A stretch of 64,000 nt of DNA from Chitinophagaceae bacterium (lineage in GTDB: Bacteria > Bacteroidota > Bacteroidia > Chitinophagales > Chitinophagaceae): contig PMSV01000008.1 of the NCBI GenBank assembly GCA_003168265.1, forward strand, positions 62,001 through 126,000, given 5' to 3'. How positions within the stretch are numbered: position 1 is the stretch's first letter; each line of letters begins with the position of its first letter. Shown here one piece after another: positions 34,616 through 44,060 of the stretch. A model generated the notes under the pieces. It worked only from the letters and a program-made list of their open reading frames with translations, was not told the DNA's origin and searched no databases. Position numbers and translations under genes: made by a program.

Positions 34616-35641
34616 ATGGAATTCGGAATCAGCAGCTTTGCGGAATTGACCCCCGATCAGCAAACCCATCAAACCATCAGTCCGCAACAGCGCATGAAGG
34701 ACCTGATTGAGGAAATCGAACTGGCAGACCAGGCAGGGCTCAAGGTGTTTGCTCTGGGTGAACACCACCGGCCGGACTTCATCTCTTCGGCACCGGCCGT
34801 TATCCTCGGCGCCGCAGCAGCCAGGACGAAGAATATCAAATTAAGCAGCGCCGTAACCGTCCTGAGTTCAGACGATCCTGTGCGGGTCTTTCAGAATTTC
34901 GCCACGATTGACCTGATTTCTTCCGGAAGGGCTGAGATCATGGCGGGCCGGGGTTCCTTTATTGAATCCTTTCCTCTTTTCGGTTATGATCTGGAAGATT
35001 ACGATTCCTTATTCGAGGAGAAACTGAATTTGCTTCTGCGAATCAATGAAACGGAAAAGGTTTCCTGGAAAGGAAGGCATCGGCCTGACATTCCGGGATT
35101 AGGAATTTATCCAAGGCCATATCATGAAAAGCTCCCGATCTGGATCGCTGTAGGTGGAACTCCGGCTTCAGTTATCCGGGCCGCTACCCTGGGCCTTCCC
35201 CTCTCTCTGGCTATAATCGGTGGAAAACCGGATCAATTTATACCCTTGGTCGATCTTTACAGGAGGACAGCCGAGAAGGCGGGACATGGAATATTGCCCC
35301 TGGCAATTCACTCTCATGGGTACCTGGCCGATGAATCCAGGCAGGCGGCCGATGAATTTTATCCCTCCTATGCTTATGTCATGAATAAGATAGGCAAAGA
35401 AAGAGGCTGGTCCGGCATGACAAAGACCCAATACGAAGCCCTGCTTGCTCCTCAGGGCGCCTTGCTGACCGGCAGTCCCCGGCAGGTAATAGACAAGATC
35501 CTATTTGAACATTCTTTATTTAAAAACAGCCGTTTCCTACTTCACATCAGCGTTGGCACCCTGCCTCATAACCAGGTCATGAAATCTGTCGAACTTTATG
35601 CAGGCAAGGTAGTTCCCGAAGTTCGCAAGGCTATTGGATAA
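34616..35641 (+). CDS. LLM class flavin-dependent oxidoreductase
   Basis: 341 aa luciferase-like monooxygenase TIM barrel. Starts [13 protein letters not shown], then [23 protein letters not shown] (the EHH motif), [39 protein letters not shown], and a C-terminal [11 protein letters not shown]. The group uses reduced FMN or F420; here FMN with an unknown substrate is most likely. Monocistronic. Confidence 0.92.
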   Translation: MEFGISSFAELTPDQQTHQTISPQQRMKDLIEEIELADQAGLKVFALGEHHRPDFISSAPAVILGAAAARTKNIKLSSAVTVLSSDDPVRVFQNFATIDLISSGRAEIMAGRGSFIESFPLFGYDLEDYDSLFEEKLNLLLRINETEKVSWKGRHRPDIPGLGIYPRPYHEKLPIWIAVGGTPASVIRAATLGLPLSLAIIGGKPDQFIPLVDLYRRTAEKAGHGILPLAIHSHGYLADESRQAADEFYPSYAYVMNKIGKERGWSGMTKTQYEALLAPQGALLTGSPRQVIDKILFEHSLFKNSRFLLHISVGTLPHNQVMKSVELYAGKVVPEVRKAIG

Positions 35642-35697
35642 ATTCCGTATTAAGGTTTTGGGCTAAAATTTCCTCCAGATCCGCACATTAAAAGGAA

Positions 35698-35705
35698 TAA
35701 ATTTG
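35698..35705 (+). promoter_or_regulatory. TAnnTTTG -7 box before the exported hydrolase
   Basis: TAAATTTG, 23 bp before ATG 35729. -33 element not clear. Confidence 0.4.
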
Positions 35706-35728
35706 TCTGCAACCAAAACTGAAAACAT

Positions 35729-36547
35729 ATGGAAAAGGCGATCTGCTCTTTATTAATTATTTTTCTATCCTCCATAATTTATGGACAGCAATCCATACCT
35801 TATGGCAATAACCCGGCTGCCGGAAAATATTATGAGGTCAGGGGAATCAAACTCTATGTTGAAACCTATGGCAGCGGGAAGCCGCTTTTGCTGATTCATG
35901 GCAATGGCGGCAGCATCTCGGCATTCAGGGACAATATTCCCTATTTCGAGAAAAAATATAAGGTAATTGCCGTGGATAGCCGGGCACAAGGAAAGTCTAC
36001 TGACCCTGGTGACTCCTTAAGCTTCGAAATGATGGCCGATGATTTTGCAGCGCTGCTTAAAAAAATGGGAATTGACTCGGCTTATGTGATCGGATGGAGC
36101 GATGGGGGGATCAATGCCCTGGTACTTGCCATGAGGCATCCGGAAATGGTGATAAAACTGGCATCAACAGGAGCCAATCTCACACCGGATTCCCTGGGTA
36201 TTGTGCCTTGGCTCTGGAAGGAAATGCAAAAGCAGTATACGCAGGATAAGGACAAGCCTAGGACGACTGTAAAGGAAAAAAATGACTGGAAGATATTCAT
36301 GCTCGACTATAATCAGCCCAATATTCCTTTTTCAGGATTGCGGGCAATCCGTTGTCCATCATTGATCATTTGCGGAGATCATGACCTAATCCCGATCGAA
36401 CACACTACAAAAATCTTTCAGGCCATACCAAGGGCTTATTTGTGGGTAGTGCCGGACTCAGGCCATCCGACCCTGATCCAGCATCGCGACCAGTTCAATG
36501 AGACCGTGGAGGAATTTTTCAATAAACCCTTTTCATTGCCCAAATGA
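35729..36547 (+). CDS. Exported alpha/beta hydrolase
   Basis: 272 aa with signal peptide (MEKAICSLLIIFLSSIIYGQQ). Core: LLLIHGNGGSISAF (oxyanion), AVDSRAQGKSTDPGDSL, nucleophile elbow GWSDGG, acid in ICGDHDLIPI, and His in PDSGHPTLIQ. Typical of esterase or C-C hydrolase-like periplasmic enzymes. Two bases separate its stop from the convergent M28 peptidase gene. Confidence 0.88.
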   Translation: MEKAICSLLIIFLSSIIYGQQSIPYGNNPAAGKYYEVRGIKLYVETYGSGKPLLLIHGNGGSISAFRDNIPYFEKKYKVIAVDSRAQGKSTDPGDSLSFEMMADDFAALLKKMGIDSAYVIGWSDGGINALVLAMRHPEMVIKLASTGANLTPDSLGIVPWLWKEMQKQYTQDKDKPRTTVKEKNDWKIFMLDYNQPNIPFSGLRAIRCPSLIICGDHDLIPIEHTTKIFQAIPRAYLWVVPDSGHPTLIQHRDQFNETVEEFFNKPFSLPK

Positions 36548-36549
36548 AT

Positions 36550-38043
36550 CTATTTTTTGAATAGCTCTTTCCAGGCCGCTTCATATTTATCGCCGGAAAT
36601 CCAAAGAGGCTGCAAAGGATCATCCGCTATGTATTTGGCCGAAAGTATAAACGCATAGATATACCTGAGTGCATAATTGAGGTCGAAATTTCCTACCTCA
36701 TCGCTTAACTGATGATAGCGCTTATTGATTTCATCATCAAAGGTCTTGATACCTAAACTGAATGTGGGCGAAGGAATCCCCTTATCTGCCAGATTCACGT
36801 TGTCGCTGCGGTCAAACAGGTTTTGTTCAGGGGCCGGGTCGGGGGTAGCAGTCAGACGGAATGCGGCAGATGCTTTCTTGATATGATCATCCGTCGAAGT
36901 CCTTCCCAGGCCGATTACCGTTACGATGCTGGTGTCATTATAATTGGCATTGTCGATATTGAGATTGTAGACCAAATGATTCAACGCTATAACGGGGTGA
37001 AGGCTGAAATACCTGCTTCCGATCTCGCCAATCTCTTCTCCGGTATAGGCGATAAAAAGAATGGATCTTTTAGCCGGATGGGCAGAAAAATACCTGGCTG
37101 CAGCGATCACGGCTGTGACTCCGACTGCATTGTCCCTGGCTCCATTATAAATGCTATCCAGTTTGCCTTCTTCCAATTTGGGTTGCTTTGCCACACCCAG
37201 GTGGTCATAGTGGGCAGATAGCACAATGAACTGATCCTTCAATTTGGGATCGGTTCCTTCCACCCAGCCGACGACATTCTCAGCGGGGATTTTTTTCACC
37301 TGGCCTTCATTGATTTCGATTTGGCCATTCATTGTTTGGTTCTGAGGCAGGTTGGCCGGATTTTCATTTAAAAGGAAAACGGGTAGGGATAGGCCCTCAT
37401 CGATCTTAGGCCGGTCATTCTGAAAGTATTGGACGATCCGTCCCCAGTCAATACCCATTGGACGGAATAATTCTATCAGGGCTAAACCGCCTTTGTCCTG
37501 AATTGACTTTGATTTTTCGCGCATGTCCTTTAAGGACTCACGCCATTTGGAGCTATCTGTATATCCCATTTTGCTGATTACGATCTTTCCCCTGATATCG
37601 AGTTTTTCAAGTTCTTCCCTGGTACCGAATCCGGCATAAACGAGAGGAGCGCTGGACTGGAGGTTTTGGCCCTCCACCTGAATGAATTGATCAATATTCT
37701 TATAAACCTTATCCTGGATGGAAATCGTTCCTGATTTGCCATGACTATTCATAGTTATGGCAAATGATTGGAAATAGTCCGGGGCCTCCTTGAATTCTTT
37801 CAGGCCCAGACTGCGGTATTCTTCTGCGATATACCTGGCAGCAATGTGGATCTCCGGCCTTGCCGTTGCTCTTCCCATGAGTTCATCTGAGGCCAGAAAG
37901 CGAAGGGGGGCGATCGCAATGGAAAAAGGGTTTTCGGATTTAATCTGCTCGACAGGGTTTTGTTGGGCGATAGCTGCAATTATCGCAAGGCTTGCACAAA
38001 ACAGAGAGCAGGTTTTTTTTAATACGGTTCGAAAAGCTGACAT
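36550..38043 (-). CDS. Exported M28 family metallopeptidase
   Basis: 497 aa with signal peptide. A PA-like insertion (VYAGFGTREELEKLDIRGKIVISKMG) precedes the M28 domain. Zinc ligands and catalytic residues: His in SAHYDHLG, bridging Asp in YNGARDNAVGV, Glu pair in YTGEEIGEIGS, Asp in NLNIDNANY and His in NKRYHQLSDE. Probably a periplasmic di-zinc aminopeptidase. It lies 24 bp downstream of a lipoprotein gene, probably co-transcribed. Confidence 0.92.
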   Translation of the reverse strand: MSAFRTVLKKTCSLFCASLAIIAAIAQQNPVEQIKSENPFSIAIAPLRFLASDELMGRATARPEIHIAARYIAEEYRSLGLKEFKEAPDYFQSFAITMNSHGKSGTISIQDKVYKNIDQFIQVEGQNLQSSAPLVYAGFGTREELEKLDIRGKIVISKMGYTDSSKWRESLKDMREKSKSIQDKGGLALIELFRPMGIDWGRIVQYFQNDRPKIDEGLSLPVFLLNENPANLPQNQTMNGQIEINEGQVKKIPAENVVGWVEGTDPKLKDQFIVLSAHYDHLGVAKQPKLEEGKLDSIYNGARDNAVGVTAVIAAARYFSAHPAKRSILFIAYTGEEIGEIGSRYFSLHPVIALNHLVYNLNIDNANYNDTSIVTVIGLGRTSTDDHIKKASAAFRLTATPDPAPEQNLFDRSDNVNLADKGIPSPTFSLGIKTFDDEINKRYHQLSDEVGNFDLNYALRYIYAFILSAKYIADDPLQPLWISGDKYEAAWKELFKK

Positions 38044-38067
38044 ATCATTTAATTTGATTCTGAATAA

Positions 38068-38523
38068 TCAGGGTTTTACCCGCACATATTTTTCAATGAT
38101 TTCCCGGTCGATGCCCGCTCCCTCCACTTTTTCCATGCCTTTTTGGATCAGAGTATCTCCCTGGATGCTGACGGTAAAGGAAAAGGTTTTCCCTTCCCAG
38201 TTCCGGTCATTATAATAATCAAGATGTTCCTTATAATTATTTCCGGAGAGCGTATAGGCGCCTCCGCCTGCATCAAAATGAAGGGGGGAATCCTTTGGGG
38301 TATTCACATTGTGTTTGAGAAATGCAAAATGCGTTGCGTTGATGATCTTGATCATTTGCTGGTGGTCCGTATAGTCTGTAAAGACGCTGTCTCCCCTGGT
38401 GACCGTAATGCCCAGTACCAATTGCCAGGTGCCCAATATATTTATCTGGGGGTTCCTATTTTGAAGTTTGCAGGAATCAATAAATATTACACAAATCAAG
38501 AGGAGTTGATATGTTTCCCTCAT
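38068..38523 (-). CDS. Small lipoprotein, lipocalin-like
   Basis: 151 aa. N-terminal signal with lipobox (LLLICVIFIDSC). Mature part begins INILGTWQLVLGITVTRGD and continues with strands (MIKIINATHFAFLKHN, GGGAYTLSGNNYKEHLDYYNDRNWEGKTFSFTVSIQGDTLIQKG), a pattern of Bacteroidota lipocalin-like (DUF4488-type) lipoproteins. It is divergent from the histidine kinase gene and probably co-transcribed with the peptidase. Confidence 0.75.
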   Translation of the reverse strand: MRETYQLLLICVIFIDSCKLQNRNPQINILGTWQLVLGITVTRGDSVFTDYTDHQQMIKIINATHFAFLKHNVNTPKDSPLHFDAGGGAYTLSGNNYKEHLDYYNDRNWEGKTFSFTVSIQGDTLIQKGMEKVEGAGIDREIIEKYVRVKP

Positions 38524-38591
38524 GCAGTGAATTTTTAATAAAGATAAAAGGATGAATGGGTATGACGGGAAATATTTTTATATTGGGGTGA

Positions 38592-40529
38592 ATGAAACTT
38601 CTAAGCGCCCTGTATGTCATTTTGATCGCAGCCTTTTCAGATAAGGCAGTTGCCCAGACAAACATGATCGAATTGCTGAAAAGGTCTGTTGAGTCTGCCG
38701 AAACCCCCGTTCAGAAGATGGACGCCGTTATGGCTCTATGTGATCAAGACCATTCCCTGAATATTGATACGCTTTTTCATTATGCCGATATGGCCCGCCT
38801 GTTGGCGGGTAATCTCCATGACGATAAAAAGGCTGTCCTGGCAAGAACATTTATGGAAAAATGGCTCGGACGGAGAACACTTTATGACAGCGCCATGCAC
38901 ATGTGCGATAAGGACATGAAAAGACTCGACTATCGAAAGGACGGCGATGTGTATGCCAGGGTGATGATGGAGAAATTGTATGATCTGGTGCGTACCAGCC
39001 GGCATAAAGAGGCTTTAGATCAATCCTATCATTTCCTCGAACAGGCTGAAACCCTGCAGGACACTTCAAGCCAGATCTATTGTAAGTTTATTATCGGCAG
39101 TGTATACAGAAACCTGCAACAAACCGATATTGCACTTGACTGGTTTTTGAAGGGGAACCAAACTGCGCCCGGAGAAAGCTGGGAGGAAACCAAGAACCGA
39201 TTCCGCTTGTTCTTTTTGATCGGACAAATGTATAATTGGAGGGCAAACGATGCAGCTCTTTCTTCCACTCATATTCAGGATTCACTTCTCAGCGAAGAAT
39301 TTACCCATCGGGCCATACGAGATAGCAGGCGATTCGAAGACCTGACGATACTGGCCAACTCACTGGGCCTGGAGGATGCCAATAATAACAGCAAGAAAGA
39401 AATAGTCTTTAGCAATATCCAGGAGACCCAAAAGATATTTCTGGAATTGAACGATACCCTGAGTCTTCAGAACATTATGTTTCAGTTCTGTGATTATTAC
39501 AATATGGTCAATCAGCCTCAAAAATCCGTAGCGCTTTGTTTGAAAAATGCACCGTTGTTCAGGACGGCGAATTCGGGCCAGATGCTCGATTATTTTGACA
39601 AATTGGGAGAGTCCTATATGAAAATGGGAAATTACAGGGACTTTTCCCAAACCCTGGTTCGAGAGATGCAATATAAGGACTCCATTTACAATATCAATTC
39701 CGAACATGATCTCGCGGATCTGAATGCGAAATACGAGGATCAGAAAAAAGAGAATATCATCATTCAACAAAAACTTGACATTACCTCCAAACAGAATACC
39801 CTGCTGATTATCTCCCTTGTTGCAGGCTTGCTTTTAATTTTCATGGTCTTTCTTTACCGCTTTTACAGCAGACGTCAAAAATTACAGCGGCAGCAGGAGG
39901 CGGCTGCAGTGGCTTCCGCGGAGGAGGCGGAGAGAAAAAGGATTTCCGCCGATCTGCATGATAATATCGGCGCCTATGCTGCCGCAGCAGCCTCCACCAT
40001 CGCTACCATACTTCCGGAGGATGCTGAGAGCCGCAGCAACCTGGGGCAACTGAAAAATAACGTGCAGGACATGATCACCCAGTTGAACGATTCGATCTGG
40101 GCCCTGAACAGAAAGGAAGTGCAGCTTACGGCCATAAGTGACAGGTTCAAGGTTTTTATTCAAAAGCTGGAATTGGCTTATCCTTCGGTAGAAATCACAT
40201 TACAGGAACAAATTGAAGAGGACCTCTTACTCAGTCCTACACAGGCCCTCCATCTATTCCGGATCATGCAGGAGGGCCTCAACAATGCACTGAGACATAG
40301 CCAATGCATGGCTATACAGGTCGATATTCTGAGCGATAGAGAATCGATGCATATTTCCATCACAGACAATGGGATTGGAATGGGAGGTTCTGTTTCTCGG
40401 GGGAATGGAATTAATAACTTGAAAATGAGGGCTCAGGAATCCGGATGGCAGGTAGATTGGTTGCCTGGAGAGGTTGGAGGTACCCGGCTTTTGGTCACTA
40501 ATATGTCTAAAAATTCTACTACAAATTGA
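38592..40529 (+). CDS. TPR-containing sensor histidine kinase
   Basis: 645 aa. Signal peptide (MKLLSALYVILIAAFSDKAVAQ), a periplasmic helical-repeat (TPR-like) region to about 395, a transmembrane helix (TLLIISLVAGLLLIFMVFLYRF, about 402-423), then a coiled-coil linker and a HisKA_3-type dimerisation domain with phospho-acceptor H456 in ERKRISADLHDNIGA. The HATPase_c domain has the N box LFRIMQEGLNNALRHSQ, DNGIGM and GNGINNLKMRA. Cognate regulator follows after 39 bp. The signal sensed is unknown. Confidence 0.93.
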   Translation: MKLLSALYVILIAAFSDKAVAQTNMIELLKRSVESAETPVQKMDAVMALCDQDHSLNIDTLFHYADMARLLAGNLHDDKKAVLARTFMEKWLGRRTLYDSAMHMCDKDMKRLDYRKDGDVYARVMMEKLYDLVRTSRHKEALDQSYHFLEQAETLQDTSSQIYCKFIIGSVYRNLQQTDIALDWFLKGNQTAPGESWEETKNRFRLFFLIGQMYNWRANDAALSSTHIQDSLLSEEFTHRAIRDSRRFEDLTILANSLGLEDANNNSKKEIVFSNIQETQKIFLELNDTLSLQNIMFQFCDYYNMVNQPQKSVALCLKNAPLFRTANSGQMLDYFDKLGESYMKMGNYRDFSQTLVREMQYKDSIYNINSEHDLADLNAKYEDQKKENIIIQQKLDITSKQNTLLIISLVAGLLLIFMVFLYRFYSRRQKLQRQQEAAAVASAEEAERKRISADLHDNIGAYAAAAASTIATILPEDAESRSNLGQLKNNVQDMITQLNDSIWALNRKEVQLTAISDRFKVFIQKLELAYPSVEITLQEQIEEDLLLSPTQALHLFRIMQEGLNNALRHSQCMAIQVDILSDRESMHISITDNGIGMGGSVSRGNGINNLKMRAQESGWQVDWLPGEVGGTRLLVTNMSKNSTTN

Positions 40530-40568
40530 GCATAGGAATTTGATCCGGTTAGCTTCAATTTTGCTATT

Positions 40569-41249
40569 ATGCTAGAAAAAGAGTCCATTAAGATAGCTTT
40601 GGCCGAAGACAATGTCATCAGCCGGAAAAGCTTTCTGGACAGGGCCAGGCTGATCCCGGAATGGAAGATCATATTTGTCGCTTCAAATGGAAAAGATTGT
40701 ATGGAAAAACTGGAACAGCTTACAGAGGAGCAAATGCCCGATCTGATCTTTATGGATATTGAAATGCCCGGGATCAACGGAATATCCACCATCTCCATGG
40801 CCAAGGCGCTCTATCCTCAACTATTCTTTATTGCTTTTACTGTATTTGACGATGATGAAAAGATTTTTGAGGCCATCAAGGCCGGAGCAAGCGGTTACCT
40901 GCTGAAGCACGAGGATTATTCGGTCCTGAAGGAAGCTGTTCTCAATGTAATAGAAAATGGAGGCGCCCCGATGAGCCCGGCCATTGCCCGTAAAGCATTG
41001 CAGATGTTGAGCCGCATGCCCGAACTCAATAAGACCGTTACCGAACAAATGCCCGATCATTTGACAGCCAGGGAAAAAGAGATCCTGCAATACACGGTCA
41101 ATGGTTGGGATGCCAAAAGGATTGCTGCAAAATTGTTCATAAGTACTCTGACTGTTCGCAAACATATCGCCAACACTTATCAAAAACTACATGTCCAGTC
41201 CCGGGCAGAAGTCATGAATATGGCCCATAAGAACAATTGGTTGAAATAA
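40569..41249 (+). CDS. LuxR/NarL-type response regulator (partner of the TPR kinase)
   Basis: 226 aa. Receiver: IALAEDN, phospho-acceptor D63 in LIFMDIEMPGINGI, AFTVFDDDE, and Lys in GASGYLLKHED. HTH: LTAREKEILQYTVNGWDAKRIAAKLFISTLTVRKHIANTYQKLHVQSR. With the preceding kinase it forms a complete two-component system. No target genes can be inferred from the context. Confidence 0.94.
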   Translation: MLEKESIKIALAEDNVISRKSFLDRARLIPEWKIIFVASNGKDCMEKLEQLTEEQMPDLIFMDIEMPGINGISTISMAKALYPQLFFIAFTVFDDDEKIFEAIKAGASGYLLKHEDYSVLKEAVLNVIENGGAPMSPAIARKALQMLSRMPELNKTVTEQMPDHLTAREKEILQYTVNGWDAKRIAAKLFISTLTVRKHIANTYQKLHVQSRAEVMNMAHKNNWLK

Positions 41250-41291
41250 ACTGCCAGCTATGGGTCAAACAGGCACTACAATCGAATGCAT

Positions 41292-41299
41292 TAAATTTG
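41292..41299 (+). promoter_or_regulatory. TAnnTTTG -7 box before fbp
   Basis: TAAATTTG, 24 bp before ATG 41323. It lies inside a longer frame that would start at ATG 41260, so the internal ATG 41323 is the more likely start. Confidence 0.5.
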
Positions 41300-41322
41300 C
41301 GGACGATTGTAAACCGACAGCA

Positions 41323-42339
41323 ATGAATCCAATCAACAGAAAGGTTCTTACTCTTGACGAATTCACCATACAGCAGCTTCGTAATTTTCCACAGGCGACC
41401 GGTGAACTCAGTAATTTACTCCGCGATATCGGCCTGGCTGCAAAAAGGGTCAATGTAGAGGTTAATAAGGCCGGCCTGGTGGATATCCTTGGAGATGCGG
41501 GCAGCGTCAATGTCCAGGGAGAGGATGTAAAAAAACTGGACGTATTCGCCAATAATCAGTTCATGGGAGTGTTGCGTCATGGCATCAGTTGCGCGGGTAT
41601 TGCCAGTGAAGAACTGGATGATATTGCGATATTCGACGATGAGATAAGCAACCAATCCAAATACATATGTCTTTTTGACCCCCTGGATGGCAGCGGAAAT
41701 ATAGATGTGAATATTTCGATCGGAACGATCTTTTCTGTGTACAGAAGGATAGGCACTAAGGGAGAACCCTGTTCCAGGGAAGATTTTCTGCAGCCAGGGA
41801 TCCGGCAGATCGCCGCCGGTTACATCATCTATGGTTCCTCCACTATGATGGTCTATGCCACCCGCAGGGGAGCGAACGGTTTTACCCTTGATCCTTCCAT
41901 TGGCGAGTTTACGCTTAGTCATCCTGATATCAAATGTCCTTCTGACGGGAAGATCTATTCAGTAAACCATGGTAATTTTTTCCAATATGGAGATGGCGAA
42001 AAAAAATATATTGATACCTGCCAGAAAAAGAACAAAAGAAATGGTGGCCCATATACCCAACGCTATATCGGAAGTATGGTAGCCGACTTGCATCGTAACC
42101 TGATCAAGGGAGGCATCTTTATGTATCCCGGGACGACCGAAAAGCCAAGGGGAAAACTCCGCTTATTGTATGAATGCAATCCCTTTGCCTTCATACTGGA
42201 AGTTTGCGGGGGAAGAGCTACCGACGGGAAAGAGAGGATACTTGATATAATACCACAGGAACTCCATGAACGCACACCTTTTTTTGCCGGCAGCACGCTG
42301 ATGATGGACGAACTCGAGCAATGCATGAAAGATCATTAA
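41323..42339 (+). CDS. fbp: Class 1 fructose-1,6-bisphosphatase
   Basis: 338 aa from ATG 41323 (MNPINRKVLTLDEF). Gluconeogenic enzyme that removes the C1 phosphate from fructose 1,6-bisphosphate. Mg2+ site: GIASEELDD and CLFDPLDGSGNIDVNISIGTIFSV (the DPLDGSSN-type motif). RYIGSMVADLHRNLIKGGIFMYP and EVCGGRATDG complete the active site. ATG 41260 adds 21 residues without family support and precedes a promoter box. Convergent with the ABC permease gene. Confidence 0.95.
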   Translation: MNPINRKVLTLDEFTIQQLRNFPQATGELSNLLRDIGLAAKRVNVEVNKAGLVDILGDAGSVNVQGEDVKKLDVFANNQFMGVLRHGISCAGIASEELDDIAIFDDEISNQSKYICLFDPLDGSGNIDVNISIGTIFSVYRRIGTKGEPCSREDFLQPGIRQIAAGYIIYGSSTMMVYATRRGANGFTLDPSIGEFTLSHPDIKCPSDGKIYSVNHGNFFQYGDGEKKYIDTCQKKNKRNGGPYTQRYIGSMVADLHRNLIKGGIFMYPGTTEKPRGKLRLLYECNPFAFILEVCGGRATDGKERILDIIPQELHERTPFFAGSTLMMDELEQCMKDH

Positions 42340-42344
42340 GATTA

Positions 42345-43091
42345 TTAAGCTTCCATCTTACGGAAGGTATAGACCCCCAGTCCCATCAGCAGAGCCATAG
42401 TCAGGAACATGACCGTAAAATCCGTAACCAGGCCAAAATGGCTCTGATTGATCAGGGTCGCTCGCATGGCATCGACAGCATAGGAAAGCGGATTAATGGA
42501 GGCAATGACCTTCATGACACCTGGTATATTGTCCAGGGGAAACATTGAGCCGGAAAGAAAGAAAAGTGGGACGACCAGGAAATTGGTCACCGCCATAAAA
42601 CCGGGCATATCATTTACCAGGGCTCCTACTGCGGAGCTGAAACCGACCATTGAAAGAGAAAGAACGATCATGCAAAGCAGAGTTCCTCCAAAAGCGACCC
42701 AATTGTAGGGGTGAAAGCCGAATGCAAGGGCGATCAGGAATAGAACGATTCCCTGTATTACTCCAATGGTTGCCCCCCCCAGCGCCCCCCCAAACATGAT
42801 GGTGGTCCTGCTCACCGGCGCGACCAGGGTCTCTTTCAAGAAACCAAATTGTTTGTCGAAAATGATATTCGCACCCCAGAATATTGAAGTGAATAAAATG
42901 GTCTGTGCTATGACGCCGGGTACGATGAACTGGATATAGCTTCCTCTTCCCGCTTTTTGGAATATCGAATTAAACCCATATCCGAGTGCGAGAAAATAAA
43001 CCAGGGGCTGAATGACACTCAGCATCATACGCAATCCTGACCTTCTGTATTTTTTTATCTGCCTGAGCCAAAGAATATAAAGCGCTTCCAT
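42345..43091 (-). CDS. ABC-2 type transporter permease
   Basis: 248 aa with six transmembrane helices. LSVIQPLVYFLALGYGFNSIF, IVPGVIAQTILFTSIFWG and LVVPLFFLSGSMFPLDNIPGVMKVIASINPLSYAVDAMR are typical of DrrB/NodJ-type ABC-2 permeases. It lies 10 bp after its ATPase gene, in the same operon. Likely exports a hydrophobic compound or an envelope component. Confidence 0.92.
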   Translation of the reverse strand: MEALYILWLRQIKKYRRSGLRMMLSVIQPLVYFLALGYGFNSIFQKAGRGSYIQFIVPGVIAQTILFTSIFWGANIIFDKQFGFLKETLVAPVSRTTIMFGGALGGATIGVIQGIVLFLIALAFGFHPYNWVAFGGTLLCMIVLSLSMVGFSSAVGALVNDMPGFMAVTNFLVVPLFFLSGSMFPLDNIPGVMKVIASINPLSYAVDAMRATLINQSHFGLVTDFTVMFLTMALLMGLGVYTFRKMEA

Positions 43092-43101
43092 CGTCGTTGG
43101 T

Positions 43102-43905
43102 TTAGTTTCTATTGTTCATTACTCTCCTGATCCTTTCTCTCTTGCTATCCGAACTACTGAGTGTTTCGTCCCTGACCCCGGTGCCTGTCAATTCCAGGTA
43201 AGCTTTTTCCAGGTTCTCCGTTCCGGTCTGTTGTCTCAATTCCTCGGCTGTACCCCTGGCGACGATCTTTCCGTGGTCAATGATTGCGATCCGATGCGCG
43301 ATGGCTTCCGCTTCAGCCAGATAATGGGTAGTGAAAAAAATCGTCATGCCCTCTTCCTTGTTCAATTTTCCGATATAATTCCAGAGAAGATTGCGGGTTT
43401 GGGCATCCAATCCCAGGGTGGGTTCATCGAGGAAAAGGATTTGTGGATGATGAAGCAGCCCCCTGGCTATTTCCAACCTTCTTTTCATCCCTCCTGAAAA
43501 GGTTTTGACCATTGAATCCTTGCGGTCCCATAATTCCACCAGTTTAAGCAATTCCTCAGATCGCTCACGGGCCCGGGTCCGGTCAAGATGGTAGAGCATG
43601 GCATGAAGTTCCAGGTTTTCATAAGCTGTCAGGTCCCCATCAAGGCTCGGGTCCTGGAACACGATCCCGAAAATTCTGCGTGCCTTGTTCTGTTCATGAA
43701 CTACATCCACTCCATTCAGAAGCAATCGACCTGTGGTAGGATGGAGGAGGGTTGTCAGCATCTTGATCGTGGTGCTCTTGCCTGCTCCGTTGGGTCCCAG
43801 GAAGCCGAAAATCTCCCCTTTTTGAACATTAAAGCTAATGCCGTCTACAGCAGTCACTTCCTTGTATTTTTTACTGACTTCCTGAACTGATATGATTTCT
43901 TCCAT
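43102..43905 (-). CDS. ABC transporter ATP-binding protein (DrrA-like)
   Basis: 267 aa. Walker A GPNGAGKST, Q-loop FQDPSLDGDLT, signature SGGMKRRLE, Walker B LFLDEPTLGLD and the switch His in FFTTHYLAEAE. Together with the downstream permease it forms an exporter of the DrrAB type. A second, divergent ATPase gene starts about 155 bp away. Confidence 0.94.
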   Translation of the reverse strand: MEEIISVQEVSKKYKEVTAVDGISFNVQKGEIFGFLGPNGAGKSTTIKMLTTLLHPTTGRLLLNGVDVVHEQNKARRIFGIVFQDPSLDGDLTAYENLELHAMLYHLDRTRARERSEELLKLVELWDRKDSMVKTFSGGMKRRLEIARGLLHHPQILFLDEPTLGLDAQTRNLLWNYIGKLNKEEGMTIFFTTHYLAEAEAIAHRIAIIDHGKIVARGTAEELRQQTGTENLEKAYLELTGTGVRDETLSSSDSKRERIRRVMNNRN

Positions 43906-44060
43906 ATTGAAATTATTAGGGACCAGACGAATGTATTGCCAATTTATTTTGAAAGGATAATAATTTACAAATATTTAAAAACACGATACAAGAAAAATTA
44001 GAAAAGGAAAGCTTTCTCCCGGACCCGGCCGTAATGAATTCTTTACTAAATTGCCTTAAT

